Source: Sediminibacterium sp. TEGAF015
GTDB taxonomy: Bacteria > Bacteroidota > Bacteroidia > Chitinophagales > Chitinophagaceae
Assembly (NCBI RefSeq): GCF_025997995.1
Contig: NZ_AP026683.1
Location: 744,501-808,500, forward strand
Direction of reading: 5' to 3'
DNA: 64,000 nt
The position numbers and the translations under genes are program-made. Position 1 is the first letter of the stretch. Each line of letters starts with the position of its first letter. Below, one piece after another: positions 1-8,264 of this stretch. The notes beneath the pieces were generated by a model. It was not told the origin of the DNA and made no database searches. It saw only the letters and a list, made by a program, of their open reading frames with translations.

Positions 1-536
1 AAAGAGAATGGCGTACTGCTTCTTACACTTCTTTTGTATGCCTGTAACTCTTCTTTATTGTCCAAGATCGGAACTACATTTTTAAATCCTGAATTAATCA
101 ACTTGGCAATTCTGGATGTATATTGTTTTTGCTTATAGCCATTGCAGATAATAAAAGTTTCCTTGTTTATTTTTCTGCGCTGGTAAAGACGGTTGATAAT
201 TTCAATATCGTATGCATAAGAAGTTTCCAAATGAATATTGTGTTTCAACGCCTCTTCTACAATAAAGGAAAAATGAGAACTCTTGGTACAATAACAATAG
301 AAATACTCCCCTTCATATTTATGCTTTTTAAACGCATTGGCAAACATGTTTTTTGCCTTGTTGATTTGCATACCTATTTTAGGTAAATAAGTCAACTTCA
401 AAGGTGTTCCATGCTTATCAATCAATTTCTTGACATCAACGCCATTGAATTCTAAATATCCATTGTCACTAACTTCAAAACCTTCTTGGGGGAAGTGGAA
501 TGTCTGGTTTACCAGAGAAGTATAGGTATTATTCAT
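1..536 (-). CDS. speA: Biosynthetic-type arginine decarboxylase, N-terminal part (runs off left edge)
   Basis: Reading the minus strand from the ATG at 536 gives an open frame of 178 codons that continues past base 1 without a stop. The protein begins MNNTYTSLVNQTFHFPQ and contains YCYCTKSSHFSF at about residues 81-92, which fits the lysine-bearing PLP-binding segment of fold-III (alanine-racemase-fold) decarboxylases. It is followed by HLETSYAYDIE, the usual next barrel strand. This arrangement is the one I recall for Bacteroidota arginine decarboxylases, which make agmatine for polyamine synthesis in the cytoplasm. The substrate-specificity and C-terminal domains lie outside the window, so diaminopimelate or ornithine decarboxylase relatives cannot be excluded. 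An A/G-rich AAAAGGAAA lies about 11 bases before the ATG. A terminator separates it from the rplT operon, so it should have its own promoter. Confidence 0.72.
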   Translation of the reverse strand, partial: MNNTYTSLVNQTFHFPQEGFEVSDNGYLEFNGVDVKKLIDKHGTPLKLTYLPKIGMQINKAKNMFANAFKKHKYEGEYFYCYCTKSSHFSFIVEEALKHNIHLETSYAYDIEIINRLYQRRKINKETFIICNGYKQKQYTSRIAKLINSGFKNVVPILDNKEELQAYKRSVRSSTPFS

Positions 537-596
537 CAGCCGAAATTTCCTTTTAAATTAGAATGTAAAAATAGTCCTTGTTGAGGACAATGGAAA

Positions 597-629
597 TAAA
601 AAAAGCCGGATGCAGTTGCAACCGGCTTT
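597..629 (-). terminator. Rho-independent terminator of the rpmI-rplT operon
   Basis: An 8-bp GC-rich stem (602-609 pairs with 622-629) encloses a loop with a further TGCA/TGCA pairing. Read on the minus strand it is followed by a run of seven T (598-604). It lies 19 bases after the rplT stop codon and before the arginine decarboxylase start. Confidence 0.85.
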
Positions 630-648
630 AATTTTTTTATTTGCTCAA

Positions 649-993
649 TTATTTAACTGAAGCAATCAAAGCTTTGAAAGAAGCTGGTTCGTTCATTGCT
701 AAGTCAGCCAATACTTTACGGTTTAAGTCGATTCCTTTAACAGACAACTTGTTGATGAACTGGCTGTAAGTCATACCTTCTTCTCTTACAGCCGCATTGA
801 TACGTGCAATCCACAACTGGCGGTATTCACGCTTTTTCAATTTACGACCTACATAGCTATAGGTAAGACCTTTTTCAACAATATTTTTGGCTACGGTATA
901 AACGTTTTTACGTTTACCATAGTATCCTTTGGCTTGATCAAGAATTTTCTTTCTCCTTGCTCTTGATGCAACTGCATTTTTTGAACGTGGCAT
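649..993 (-). CDS. rplT: 50S ribosomal protein L20
   Basis: The 114-aa product has the full length and the highly basic N-terminus ([18 protein letters not shown]) typical of L20, followed by the conserved [10 protein letters not shown] and [15 protein letters not shown] segments. L20 binds 23S rRNA early in assembly of the large subunit and in well-studied bacteria represses its own operon by binding the rpmI leader mRNA. Here it is the last gene of thrS-infC-rpmI-rplT, 63 bases after rpmI. That gap contains a small perfect inverted repeat (1010-1015 with 1019-1024). The terminator downstream closes the operon. Identification is secure. Confidence 0.98.
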   Translation of the reverse strand: MPRSKNAVASRARRKKILDQAKGYYGKRKNVYTVAKNIVEKGLTYSYVGRKLKKREYRQLWIARINAAVREEGMTYSQFINKLSVKGIDLNRKVLADLAMNEPASFKALIASVK

Positions 994-1056
994 ACTTAAA
1001 TGTTTTGAAGTTAGCGGAGCTAACGGTTAATAATCGGTTTTGTTAAGCGGGGCTTA

Positions 1057-1257
1057 TTAGCCTTTCAAGCGTAATAAACGTAAAACGAAATCCTTGTTGG
1101 TAGATCCAACAATACCTTTTTGTCTTAGTGCGCGCTTACGCTTTTTAGACTTTTTGGTTAGGATGTGACGCTTGAACGCCTTCTGGAAACTGATTTCTCC
1201 GGTACCGGTCACTTTAAAACGCTTCTTTGCGCTGGAGTTTGTTTTAACTTTTGGCAT
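1057..1257 (-). CDS. rpmI: 50S ribosomal protein L35
   Basis: The 66-aa basic protein begins [20 protein letters not shown] and continues with [17 protein letters not shown], the family's conserved core, at the usual length of about 65 residues. It is a structural protein of the large ribosomal subunit. The gene lies between infC and rplT in the classic IF3-L35-L20 order. A strong Bacteroidota-type promoter overlaps the end of infC, and an 80-base leader with two hairpins precedes the start. L35 and L20 are therefore probably made both from thrS-infC readthrough and from their own regulated promoter. Confidence 0.97.
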   Translation of the reverse strand: MPKVKTNSSAKKRFKVTGTGEISFQKAFKRHILTKKSKKRKRALRQKGIVGSTNKDFVLRLLRLKG

Positions 1258-1338
1258 ATAATAATCTCTAAAAGATTACTCCCTGCTGGCGTTCCACCAC
1301 CGGGTGGAAACTTGTTTTGGCCTTACGGGAAAATTTTG
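1258..1338 (-). promoter_or_regulatory. Structured 5' leader of rpmI-rplT, candidate L20 autoregulatory site
   Basis: The region between the predicted transcription start and the rpmI ATG holds a 7-bp perfect hairpin (1292-1298 with 1303-1309, 4-base loop). A second, 6-bp hairpin (1262-1267 with 1273-1278) sits directly upstream of the start codon. In other bacteria L20 represses translation by binding a structured leader at this place. The structures are seen; the L20 role is inferred. Confidence 0.5.
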
Positions 1339-1343
1339 GATTG

Positions 1344-1375
1344 CAAAAGTATCATTTTTGCTGGAAAACACCAAA
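1344..1375 (-). promoter_or_regulatory. Bacteroidota-type promoter for rpmI-rplT
   Basis: On the minus strand TTTG (1372-1375) is separated by exactly 20 bases from TACTTTTG (1344-1351). This matches the Bacteroidota consensus TTTG-N19..21-TAnnTTTG. The upstream element overlaps the infC stop-codon region, so rpmI-rplT can be transcribed independently of infC. Confidence 0.75.
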
Positions 1376-1378
1376 ATA

Positions 1379-1945
1379 TTACTTCTTTTTACCTGTTTTA
1401 GGTGTAAATATGGCAAACATTCGCTTTCCTTCCAGTTTGGGCATACTTTCTAATGAACCTACTTCAGCCAATCTTTCTGCAAATTTCAATAACAATAACT
1501 GACCGCGGTCCTGGAACATGATAGCTCTACCCTTAAACTGTACATAAGCTTTTACTTTATTGCCATCTTTCAGAAAACCTTCTGCGTGCTTGGCTTTAAA
1601 GTTGAAATCGTGATCATCCGTGCTGGGAGTGAAACGAATTTCCTTGATTTCGCTCTGCTTGGAGTTGGCTTTCATTTCCTTCTCCTTCTTCTTCTTCTCG
1701 TATAAGAATTTCTTATAATCAATGATTTTACATACAGGAGGATCTGCTGTCGGAGAAATTTCCACCAGGTCCAGTTCCTGCTCCTGGGCAATTTTTAATG
1801 CTTCCTGCACGGAGTAAATACCAACAGTTACGTTGTCTCCTACCAATCTGATTTGTTGAGCACGAATTCTTTCGTTGATGCGATGTTCAGGCTCTGGTTG
1901 CCTGTTGAACCTAGGATTAAATCTTCCTTTGGGTGGTAATGCCAT
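1379..1945 (-). CDS. infC: Translation initiation factor IF-3
   Basis: The 188-aa product has the IF-3 N-terminal domain (RINERIRAQQIRLVGDN, about residues 22-38), a lysine-rich helical linker around 80-100, and the C-terminal domain with KEIRFTPSTDDHDF. It binds the 30S subunit, prevents subunit joining and discriminates against wrong initiator complexes. The chosen ATG gives MALPPKGRFNPRFNRQ, a short basic extension common in Bacteroidota. It lies 50 bases downstream of thrS in the same operon. No unusual start codon such as the AUU of enterobacteria is used, so that form of autoregulation is absent. Confidence 0.96.
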   Translation of the reverse strand: MALPPKGRFNPRFNRQPEPEHRINERIRAQQIRLVGDNVTVGIYSVQEALKIAQEQELDLVEISPTADPPVCKIIDYKKFLYEKKKKEKEMKANSKQSEIKEIRFTPSTDDHDFNFKAKHAEGFLKDGNKVKAYVQFKGRAIMFQDRGQLLLLKFAERLAEVGSLESMPKLEGKRMFAIFTPKTGKKK

Positions 1946-1995
1946 TAAAACTTGTTTGGTTTAAAATTTTTGGTAAAGATATACGATATTATGTA

Positions 1996-3933
1996 CTATT
2001 CGCCCGATTTACGCTGATGTATTTCTTCTTTGATGTTTTCAATGAAAGATTGCAGAGACACAGTACCCAAATCACCCTTGCCCTGTCTTCTGACCGACAA
2101 TTGTTGATCGTTCATCTCCTTCTCTCCAATAACCAGCATATAAGGCACTTTCATCAATTCTGTATCACGGATCTTTTTTCCAATCTTTTCACTTCTGTCA
2201 TCCACTTCTACCCTTACACCAACTTTTCGAAGTTCCTGCTTTACAGCTAAAGCATAGTCCATGAATTTATCGCTGATAGGCAGTACTTTCACCTGTAGCG
2301 GCGCCAACCATACCGGGAATTTACCAGCATAGTGTTCAAGCAGGAATCCAATAAATCGTTCATGGGTTCCTAAAGGAGCACGGTGTATAATCAACGGAAT
2401 GTCTGATTCGTTGTGCTGATTGGTATATTCCAATTGGAACTTTCTACCGGAATTGAAGTCTACCTGATTGGTTGCCAAAGTAAATTCTCTGCCAATAGCG
2501 CTCCAAATCTGAACATCAATCTTTGGTCCGTAAAATGCCGCCTCGTCCTGCACTTCAACAAAAGGTGTACCTGTTTCAATAAGTACTTTACGAACCATTT
2601 CCTCAGTCTCCTTCCATAATTCCGGTTCGTTTACGTACTTCTGGCCCAATTTTGCTGGGTCGTGAAGGCTTAAACGCATTACATATTTATCAACCCCAAA
2701 AATCTTGAAATATTTCAAATACATTTCATTCACCGCCTTGAACTCCTGTGCAAATTGTTCTTTGTTACAATAAATATGCGCATCATTCATGTGCAGGCAT
2801 CTTACACGCATCAGTCCGAACAATTCACCGCTTTGCTCGTAACGGTAACAGGTACCATATTCCGCAATTCTGTATGGCAAATCTTTATAGCTTTTGGGTT
2901 CCGCACCAAAAATTTTATGGTGATGCGGACAATTCATGGCTTTCAGGTAATACTTTGTGCCATCCAGTTCCATTGGAGGGAACATACTATCGGCATAGTA
3001 CGGCAAATGGCCACTGGTTAAATACATACTCTCTTTTGCTATATGTGGTGTAACCACCCGCTTGTACCCAGCTGCTTCCTCTGTTTCTTTCGCTAATTTT
3101 TCCAATTCTTCAATAATGACAGTACCGTTTGGCATCCACAAAGGAAGGCCAGGTCCTACATCATCATCCATAGTAAAAATACTTAACTCTCTGCCTAGTT
3201 TTCTGTGATCTCTTTTCTTGGCTTCTTCCAGCATCAGCAGGTATTCATCCATTTCTTTCTGGGTTGGAAAAGTTACCCCATAAATTCGGGTAAGCATTTT
3301 ATTCTTTTCATCTCCCTTCCAGTAAGCACCGGCAATGCTGGTTAGTTTAATTGATTTAATGAGTCCGGTATGTGGAATATGTGGCCCTCTGCATAAATCA
3401 GTAAAGTCTCCCTGCGAGTAAAAACTGATTTCGCCATCCACCAGATTAGACAAAAGATCCAGTTTATATTCATCGCCCTTTTCAGTAAAATAAGCGATGG
3501 CTTCCGCTTTCGCTTTTTGTGTTCGGATATATTGACTGTTCTTTTTAGCCAGCTCGTTCATTTTTTTCTCGATAGCCAGCAAATCATCTTCCGATATTTT
3601 TTTATCTCCCAAATCGACATCGTAGTAGAATCCTTTATCCAATGCGGGGCCAACCCAGAATTTAACACCGGGAAATAATGCTTCTACTGCTTCTGCCATA
3701 AGGTGAGCAGAGGAATGCCAGAAGGTATTTTTTCCATCCGCATCATCCCAGGTTAAAAATTGTATGGTTGCATCTTCCGTTATTGTTGTGCTGGCATCCA
3801 CTACCTTGTTATTCACCCTGGCCACTAATACTTTTCTGGCCAATCCTTCACTGATTGACTTAGCCACATCCATGGCGGTAGTACCAACGGGGTACTGTCT
3901 GCTTGCTCCATCCGGAAAACGAATACTAATCAT
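1996..3933 (-). CDS. thrS: Threonyl-tRNA synthetase
   Basis: The 645-aa enzyme charges tRNA-Thr and is close to the usual length of about 640. Domains in order: TGS (residues 1-60), the editing domain with the zinc-type H73xxxH77 motif in WHSSAHLMAEA, the class II catalytic core with the zinc-ligand Cys in AMNCPHHHKIF and motif 2 YRYEQSGELFGLMRVR, then the anticodon-binding domain at the C-terminus (PLQVKVLPISDKF). It opens the thrS-infC-rpmI-rplT operon. A -7 promoter element lies 30 bases upstream of the ATG. No T-box or other long leader is present. Confidence 0.98.
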   Translation of the reverse strand: MISIRFPDGASRQYPVGTTAMDVAKSISEGLARKVLVARVNNKVVDASTTITEDATIQFLTWDDADGKNTFWHSSAHLMAEAVEALFPGVKFWVGPALDKGFYYDVDLGDKKISEDDLLAIEKKMNELAKKNSQYIRTQKAKAEAIAYFTEKGDEYKLDLLSNLVDGEISFYSQGDFTDLCRGPHIPHTGLIKSIKLTSIAGAYWKGDEKNKMLTRIYGVTFPTQKEMDEYLLMLEEAKKRDHRKLGRELSIFTMDDDVGPGLPLWMPNGTVIIEELEKLAKETEEAAGYKRVVTPHIAKESMYLTSGHLPYYADSMFPPMELDGTKYYLKAMNCPHHHKIFGAEPKSYKDLPYRIAEYGTCYRYEQSGELFGLMRVRCLHMNDAHIYCNKEQFAQEFKAVNEMYLKYFKIFGVDKYVMRLSLHDPAKLGQKYVNEPELWKETEEMVRKVLIETGTPFVEVQDEAAFYGPKIDVQIWSAIGREFTLATNQVDFNSGRKFQLEYTNQHNESDIPLIIHRAPLGTHERFIGFLLEHYAGKFPVWLAPLQVKVLPISDKFMDYALAVKQELRKVGVRVEVDDRSEKIGKKIRDTELMKVPYMLVIGEKEMNDQQLSVRRQGKGDLGTVSLQSFIENIKEEIHQRKSGE

Positions 3934-3963
3934 AATTTGCTATAATCTTTAAAATACTGGCTG

Positions 3964-3997
3964 CAAAGGTAGCATTTAGCCAGCCGTATACCGCAAA
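3964..3997 (-). promoter_or_regulatory. Probable promoter of thrS operon
   Basis: TACCTTTG on the minus strand (3964-3971) matches TAnnTTTG. A TTTG lies 22 bases further upstream (3994-3997), one base beyond the usual spacing. It sits 30 bases before the thrS ATG. Confidence 0.6.
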
Positions 3998-4028
3998 ACC
4001 TTAACTGTTTTTTATCAGGTGTTGGCTG

Positions 4029-4036
4029 TATTTTTG
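4029..4036 (+). promoter_or_regulatory. -7 promoter element only 4 bases from the next ATG
   Basis: TATTTTTG matches the Bacteroidota -7 element and ends four bases before the ATG at 4041. Transcription starting a few bases downstream of this element would begin at or next to the start codon. No clear -33 TTTG is present at the right distance. Confidence 0.5.
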
Positions 4037-4040
4037 CAAA

Positions 4041-5291
4041 ATGCGTCTGGTTTTTACTTTCATTTCCAGTTTATTCTTTTTAATGAATGCTCAGGGCCAA
4101 TCTATTACTGGAATCTGGAGAGGATACTTCAGCTCCAGCAATGGACTTTACCGGGAAGGTATTCAGGAAGAAATGTACAAGTACGAAATTCAAATTGACC
4201 AACAGCCCAATAACGGAATTAAAGGGGTAACTTATTCTTATAAAACCACTGTATTCTATGGCAAGGCAACTTTTCAAGGCATATACAATGTAAAATCCAA
4301 AACCATCATACTAAAAGAAACGGGGTTGGTTGATTTAAAAATCGGTGACAAAAGTGAGCCCTGCTTAATGACCTGTTACCTAGATTACTCCAAAATGGGG
4401 AAGCTGGAAGTGTTGCAAGGAACTTTTATCTCTATCAATGTAAAAGATAAAGGAGACTGTGGCAATGGGAAAGTTTACCTAGAAAGAGTTCCTGACTCTG
4501 ATTTTGAAAAAGAAGATTTCTTAAAGAAAAACACGACCACAAAATCTAAATCAGCCAATCAGGACGCCATTAAAAAAGGAATAGCATCAACAAAACAAAA
4601 TAAAACACAGACGCCACAATCCGGAAATAATAATACTACTAACAGCAATATAACTCCATCAAAGAATTCCAACTTATCTGTTTCGAAAAACAGCCCTCTC
4701 AATATTCCACCTGATAAGAAAGCAATTGCTACTACTAAAGGAAGCAACCAAAATTTGAGCAGCACTTCAAAAAATCCAATTGCCAAATCGGCCCCTACAC
4801 CATCAACAACTGTTGAACCAAACGTTTTGCAGGCAATGCCTCAAAGAAGAACAGAAGAAATAAATGCATCTCAAAATAAGAGAGAACATACCGAAACAGA
4901 AGCCAGAGAAAAAAAGCAAATCCCCTTGCCGAAAGTATTGGTTGAGCGAGAAAATAAATTGGTGAAAACAATTCAGGTTGAGGAAGAAAATATTCAGATT
5001 GACCTATTTGACAATGGTACAATTGACAACGACACCATCAGTGTTTTTCATAACAACAAATTGGTCATAAAACACGGCAGGCTTGCTTTTAACCCCATCT
5101 CTCTGAAAATAAAATGTACTACTGAAGATAAATTGCATGAATTGGTAGTAGTAGCCGAGAATCTTGGTGAAATACCGCCTAATACTGCTTTAATGGTGAT
5201 CACTGCTGGTAAAAAACGGTACGAAGTATTCCTAAGTTCCAACGAAAGCCGAAATGCTAAAGTGATTATTGAGTTTGTTCCCAAAAATTAG
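4041..5291 (+). CDS. Secreted two-domain protein of unknown function
   Basis: This 416-aa protein has a cleavable signal peptide (MRLVFTFISSLFFLMNAQGQ, cleavage near residue 20). A mature N-terminal domain of about 130 residues starts ITGIWRGYFSS and is rich in beta-strand, with three cysteines. A long Ser/Thr/Asn/Lys linker follows at about 155-300. The C-terminal domain of about 110 residues holds DLFDNGTIDNDTISVFHN and PPNTALMVITAGKKRYEVFL. I recall similar C-terminal segments in unnamed Chitinophagaceae proteins, but no function is known to me. The next Met (residue 15) would destroy the signal, so the first ATG is kept. Its stop codon overlaps that of the convergent receptor gene. Confidence 0.75.
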   Translation: MRLVFTFISSLFFLMNAQGQSITGIWRGYFSSSNGLYREGIQEEMYKYEIQIDQQPNNGIKGVTYSYKTTVFYGKATFQGIYNVKSKTIILKETGLVDLKIGDKSEPCLMTCYLDYSKMGKLEVLQGTFISINVKDKGDCGNGKVYLERVPDSDFEKEDFLKKNTTTKSKSANQDAIKKGIASTKQNKTQTPQSGNNNTTNSNITPSKNSNLSVSKNSPLNIPPDKKAIATTKGSNQNLSSTSKNPIAKSAPTPSTTVEPNVLQAMPQRRTEEINASQNKREHTETEAREKKQIPLPKVLVERENKLVKTIQVEEENIQIDLFDNGTIDNDTISVFHNNKLVIKHGRLAFNPISLKIKCTTEDKLHELVVVAENLGEIPPNTALMVITAGKKRYEVFLSSNESRNAKVIIEFVPKN

Positions 5292-7558
5292 AATTTAATA
5301 TTCCAGGTAACAGAAGGTAAAACAGGAAACAAAGAAACTTGTTTGCCAGCTACTTTCAATGTCCCGTCTGCTGCTGATCCTTCCTGATCAAAATACAGAA
5401 AATAAGGATTAGCTCTGCTATAAATATTATAGATACTAAAGACCCAGTTGCTGGAATATTTCCTTTGCTTTTTGGGCTTGGGTGTATAAGTGGCGGCAAT
5501 ATCCATGCGATGATAGGCATTCATTCTGTACCCATTAATGGTGCCATATTGCTGTGATAAAACACCTCCTATAAAATAAAAACGCTCTGGTACCGACACC
5601 GCATTCCCGGTACCGTAAACAAATACGCTGGACAATTTCCATTTTTCACTTAGATTATAATTGGCAACTACAGAAAGATCATGTCTGCGATCGAAACGGC
5701 TCGGATATTTCTTGCCTTGATTTAGATCCGGAAATTTTCGCCAGGTCCAGCCAAGGGTATATCCAATCCATCCTGTTAATCTCCCTTTTATCTTGTTAAT
5801 AAATAATTCTGCACCGTAACTCCACCCCTTACCAAAAACAAACTCTTCTTCTGGATCCTTTAAAGATGGGGTATACCCTTCACGATACTCAATTTGATTT
5901 TGCATTGTTTTGTAATACAATTCAAAGGATGTTTCAAACATACCATTATTGAAATTCTTAAAATATCCTGCTGCATATTGCCAGCTCAACTGTGGTTTAA
6001 CCCTTGCTGTACTTGGCACCCATAAATCGGTAGGCAAAGTGGTACCGGCATTACTAACCAGATGGATGTATTGCAGGTTTCTGGTAATACCCCATTTCAA
6101 TGAACTGGTCTCATCCAGAGTATATCGGAAAGTAGCTCTGGGTTCAATACCACCATATTGGCTAAATGTACTGTAACGTAAGCCAATATTTAATTTAAGC
6201 TTGTTATTGATATCCCAGTCGTCCTGCACATACAATGCAGCTTCATTGGCCATCTTGGTGGGGGCATTATTTGGCGCAAACACCACACTGTCCTGATTTC
6301 CTGCCACAATATTGGGTAAAAAACGATGTCTTGTATAGAGTGCCCCAAATTTGATTTTATGAGAAGGACTGGCAAACCAATCAAAATCAGTTTTGGCCGT
6401 CAGATCCTTAATGCCGGATGAAAGCCTGATATTGAAATCATTCTGACTCCCACTTAAATTAAAATGATAATCATTGTACACCAATGTGGTATTTGAAAAT
6501 AACTTTTTATTAAAAACATGATTCCATCTGACTGTTGCAGTGGCATTTCCCCAGTCAATTAAAGTTCTGAAAGATCGGGCTGCATTATTAAAAGTGAACT
6601 TATCTCTTCCAAAATAGCCACTGATGTATAAATGATCTTTTTCAGAAATCTGAAAATTCATTTTTGCATTAATATCATAGAAATAGTAACCCGAACCATA
6701 AAAATCACTTGTTTTAGAAATCAGCGGTTTGGTAATAGCATCCACATAAGTTCTTCTTGCAGAAAACATATAAGAAGACTTTTTCTTTTTGATAGGTCCT
6801 TGTATGGAAAAGCGGGAAGCAATCAAACCGATACCAGCATCAATCTGCGTATTATTCTGGTTACCTTCTTTCATTGCAATATCCACTACTGATGAAAGTC
6901 TTCCTCCATATTGTGCAGGCATCCCGCCTTTAATCAGACTTACGTTTTTTATTGCATCCGAATTAAAGACAGAAAAGAAACCAAATAAATGGCCGGTATT
7001 ATATACAACCGCATCATCCAGCAGTATTAGGTTTTGATCCGGGCCTCCACCCCTTACATAAAATCCTGCATTTCCTTCGCCTGCATTTCTAACACCTGGC
7101 ATTAACTGCAATGTTTTCAGAATATCCACCTCACCCATGAATGCCGGCAAAGCTTTGGCAGTGGTTATAGATAAATCGAGTTTACCCATCTGAGCTGTTT
7201 TAACATTGTTGTCTCTTTTACGGGCTGTTACAATTACATCCTGCAAAACCACACCGGAATTGGGCTGCAAAGAGATATTTAAATTGAGGTTATCCTGCAA
7301 TTGGATAGACAATGCTTTTGATTGATAACCAATAAAATTTATAATCAACTGGTATTTACCTTTAGGAAGTGTTATGGAGTAAAAACCATAACTATTAGAA
7401 GTGATTGATTTACCCAGGTCGCGAATAGTTAGCGTTGCGCCAATTAAGCTTTCTCCTGAAAGACTATCCCTTATATATCCGTTAAGGGTAAATTTTTCCT
7501 GTGCCTGAACACCTATTACCCCAAATACAACAAAAATAAACAGCAGGATTTTTTTCAT
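5288..7558 (-). CDS. TonB-dependent outer-membrane receptor with carboxypeptidase-regulatory domain
   Basis: The 756-aa product has a signal peptide (MKKILLFIFVVFGVIGVQAQ). A carboxypeptidase-regulatory-like beta-sandwich follows at about residues 24-110 (LNGYIRDSLSGESLIGATL). A plug domain at about 115-230 contains GFYVRGGGPDQNLILLDDA, and a C-terminal barrel ends in VTWNIKF with a terminal aromatic. Such proteins import ligands across the outer membrane using TonB energy. No SusD partner lies next to it, so it is not a standard polysaccharide-utilisation SusC. The upstream neighbour is a DUF3347 lipoprotein 48 bases away on the same strand. Metal or metal-chelate uptake is possible but inferred only from that neighbour. 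Confidence 0.9.
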   Translation of the reverse strand: MKKILLFIFVVFGVIGVQAQEKFTLNGYIRDSLSGESLIGATLTIRDLGKSITSNSYGFYSITLPKGKYQLIINFIGYQSKALSIQLQDNLNLNISLQPNSGVVLQDVIVTARKRDNNVKTAQMGKLDLSITTAKALPAFMGEVDILKTLQLMPGVRNAGEGNAGFYVRGGGPDQNLILLDDAVVYNTGHLFGFFSVFNSDAIKNVSLIKGGMPAQYGGRLSSVVDIAMKEGNQNNTQIDAGIGLIASRFSIQGPIKKKKSSYMFSARRTYVDAITKPLISKTSDFYGSGYYFYDINAKMNFQISEKDHLYISGYFGRDKFTFNNAARSFRTLIDWGNATATVRWNHVFNKKLFSNTTLVYNDYHFNLSGSQNDFNIRLSSGIKDLTAKTDFDWFASPSHKIKFGALYTRHRFLPNIVAGNQDSVVFAPNNAPTKMANEAALYVQDDWDINNKLKLNIGLRYSTFSQYGGIEPRATFRYTLDETSSLKWGITRNLQYIHLVSNAGTTLPTDLWVPSTARVKPQLSWQYAAGYFKNFNNGMFETSFELYYKTMQNQIEYREGYTPSLKDPEEEFVFGKGWSYGAELFINKIKGRLTGWIGYTLGWTWRKFPDLNQGKKYPSRFDRRHDLSVVANYNLSEKWKLSSVFVYGTGNAVSVPERFYFIGGVLSQQYGTINGYRMNAYHRMDIAATYTPKPKKQRKYSSNWVFSIYNIYSRANPYFLYFDQEGSAADGTLKVAGKQVSLFPVLPSVTWNIKF

Positions 7559-7606
7559 TATTTAATTAACATACAGCACCAACAATAGTTCGGGTAATCA
7601 GTATGA

Positions 7607-8182
7607 TTACTTCCGGACAACATTCAATGTATCCTTTACCTCTCCGCACTCCAGCATAGAAGTTGGCAAATAAGGGTTTTTAATTTCACTGCTGGCACTT
7701 AACCAGGCTGCACCATTGTTATCCATGGCCATTGGGCAATACTGATAATAAATTACCTCTCTGTCGAACTGTACTTTCTTAATCAGTGTTGTCATTTGCT
7801 CTGTCAATAGCTGAAATGCTTTTCTTTTTTCTTCCAGTAAAGTTTCTCCTTTTAGACCAATCAGTTCAGCTTGCAGTGATTCAGTTAGTACTCCTGCTTC
7901 AGATTTAATGCTATCTGCGCTAATTTCATTCAATGGAATAACTGAAAGGGTCTTGGCAAACCGTTCAGCCGCTGTATCCACCTTACTGATATTTTCCTCT
8001 ATAAATGCATCTTTTAAAGCGTAGTATGCTGTAAGAGAGGCGCTAAATGCTGTATTAAATGTATCTGAATGATTGGAACTGTTGCTTGCAATGACCGGAA
8101 CAGCCTGATTTTCGTCACCCTGCTTTTGCTCTCCGCAGGCAATTAAGATGATAGCAATTGAGACAGAAACCAAATATTTCAT
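7607..8182 (-). CDS. DUF3347-family lipoprotein
   Basis: The protein (191 aa from the chosen start) has a lipoprotein signal, MKYLVSVSIAIILIAC, with lipobox LIAC. A helical domain follows, and the C-terminal motif YYQYCPMAMDNNGAAWL plus MLECGEVKDTL. The Cys-Pro-Met and Cys-Gly positions are typical of DUF3347, a family also found attached to copper-efflux adaptors, so a periplasmic metal-binding role is plausible. An earlier ATG-like start at 8203 would lie inside the promoter element, so the ATG at 8182 is chosen. It directly precedes the TonB-dependent receptor gene. A perfect 7-bp inverted repeat (7594-7600 with 7604-7610) overlaps its stop codon. Confidence 0.8.
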   Translation of the reverse strand: MKYLVSVSIAIILIACGEQKQGDENQAVPVIASNSSNHSDTFNTAFSASLTAYYALKDAFIEENISKVDTAAERFAKTLSVIPLNEISADSIKSEAGVLTESLQAELIGLKGETLLEEKRKAFQLLTEQMTTLIKKVQFDREVIYYQYCPMAMDNNGAAWLSASSEIKNPYLPTSMLECGEVKDTLNVVRK

Positions 8183-8200
8183 ATAAAAGACTTTAGAAAA

Positions 8201-8232
8201 CAAATCTACTGCAATTTCATTTTGGAGCTCAA
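8201..8232 (-). promoter_or_regulatory. Promoter of DUF3347 lipoprotein and receptor genes
   Basis: TAGATTTG on the minus strand (8201-8208) is preceded at a 21-base spacing by TTG (8230-8232). It lies 18 bases upstream of the ATG at 8182 and decides that start. Confidence 0.6.
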
Positions 8233-8238
8233 TCCAAT

Positions 8239-8246
8239 TACCTTTG
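8239..8246 (+). promoter_or_regulatory. -7 promoter element of the ABC-F gene
   Basis: TACCTTTG ends 18 bases before the ATG at 8265. It is back-to-back with the promoter for the lipoprotein on the other strand. A TTTG at 8221-8224 is only 14 bases away, so the -33 element is uncertain. Confidence 0.5.
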
Positions 8247-8264
8247 CACGCAAAATAAGGGCAA

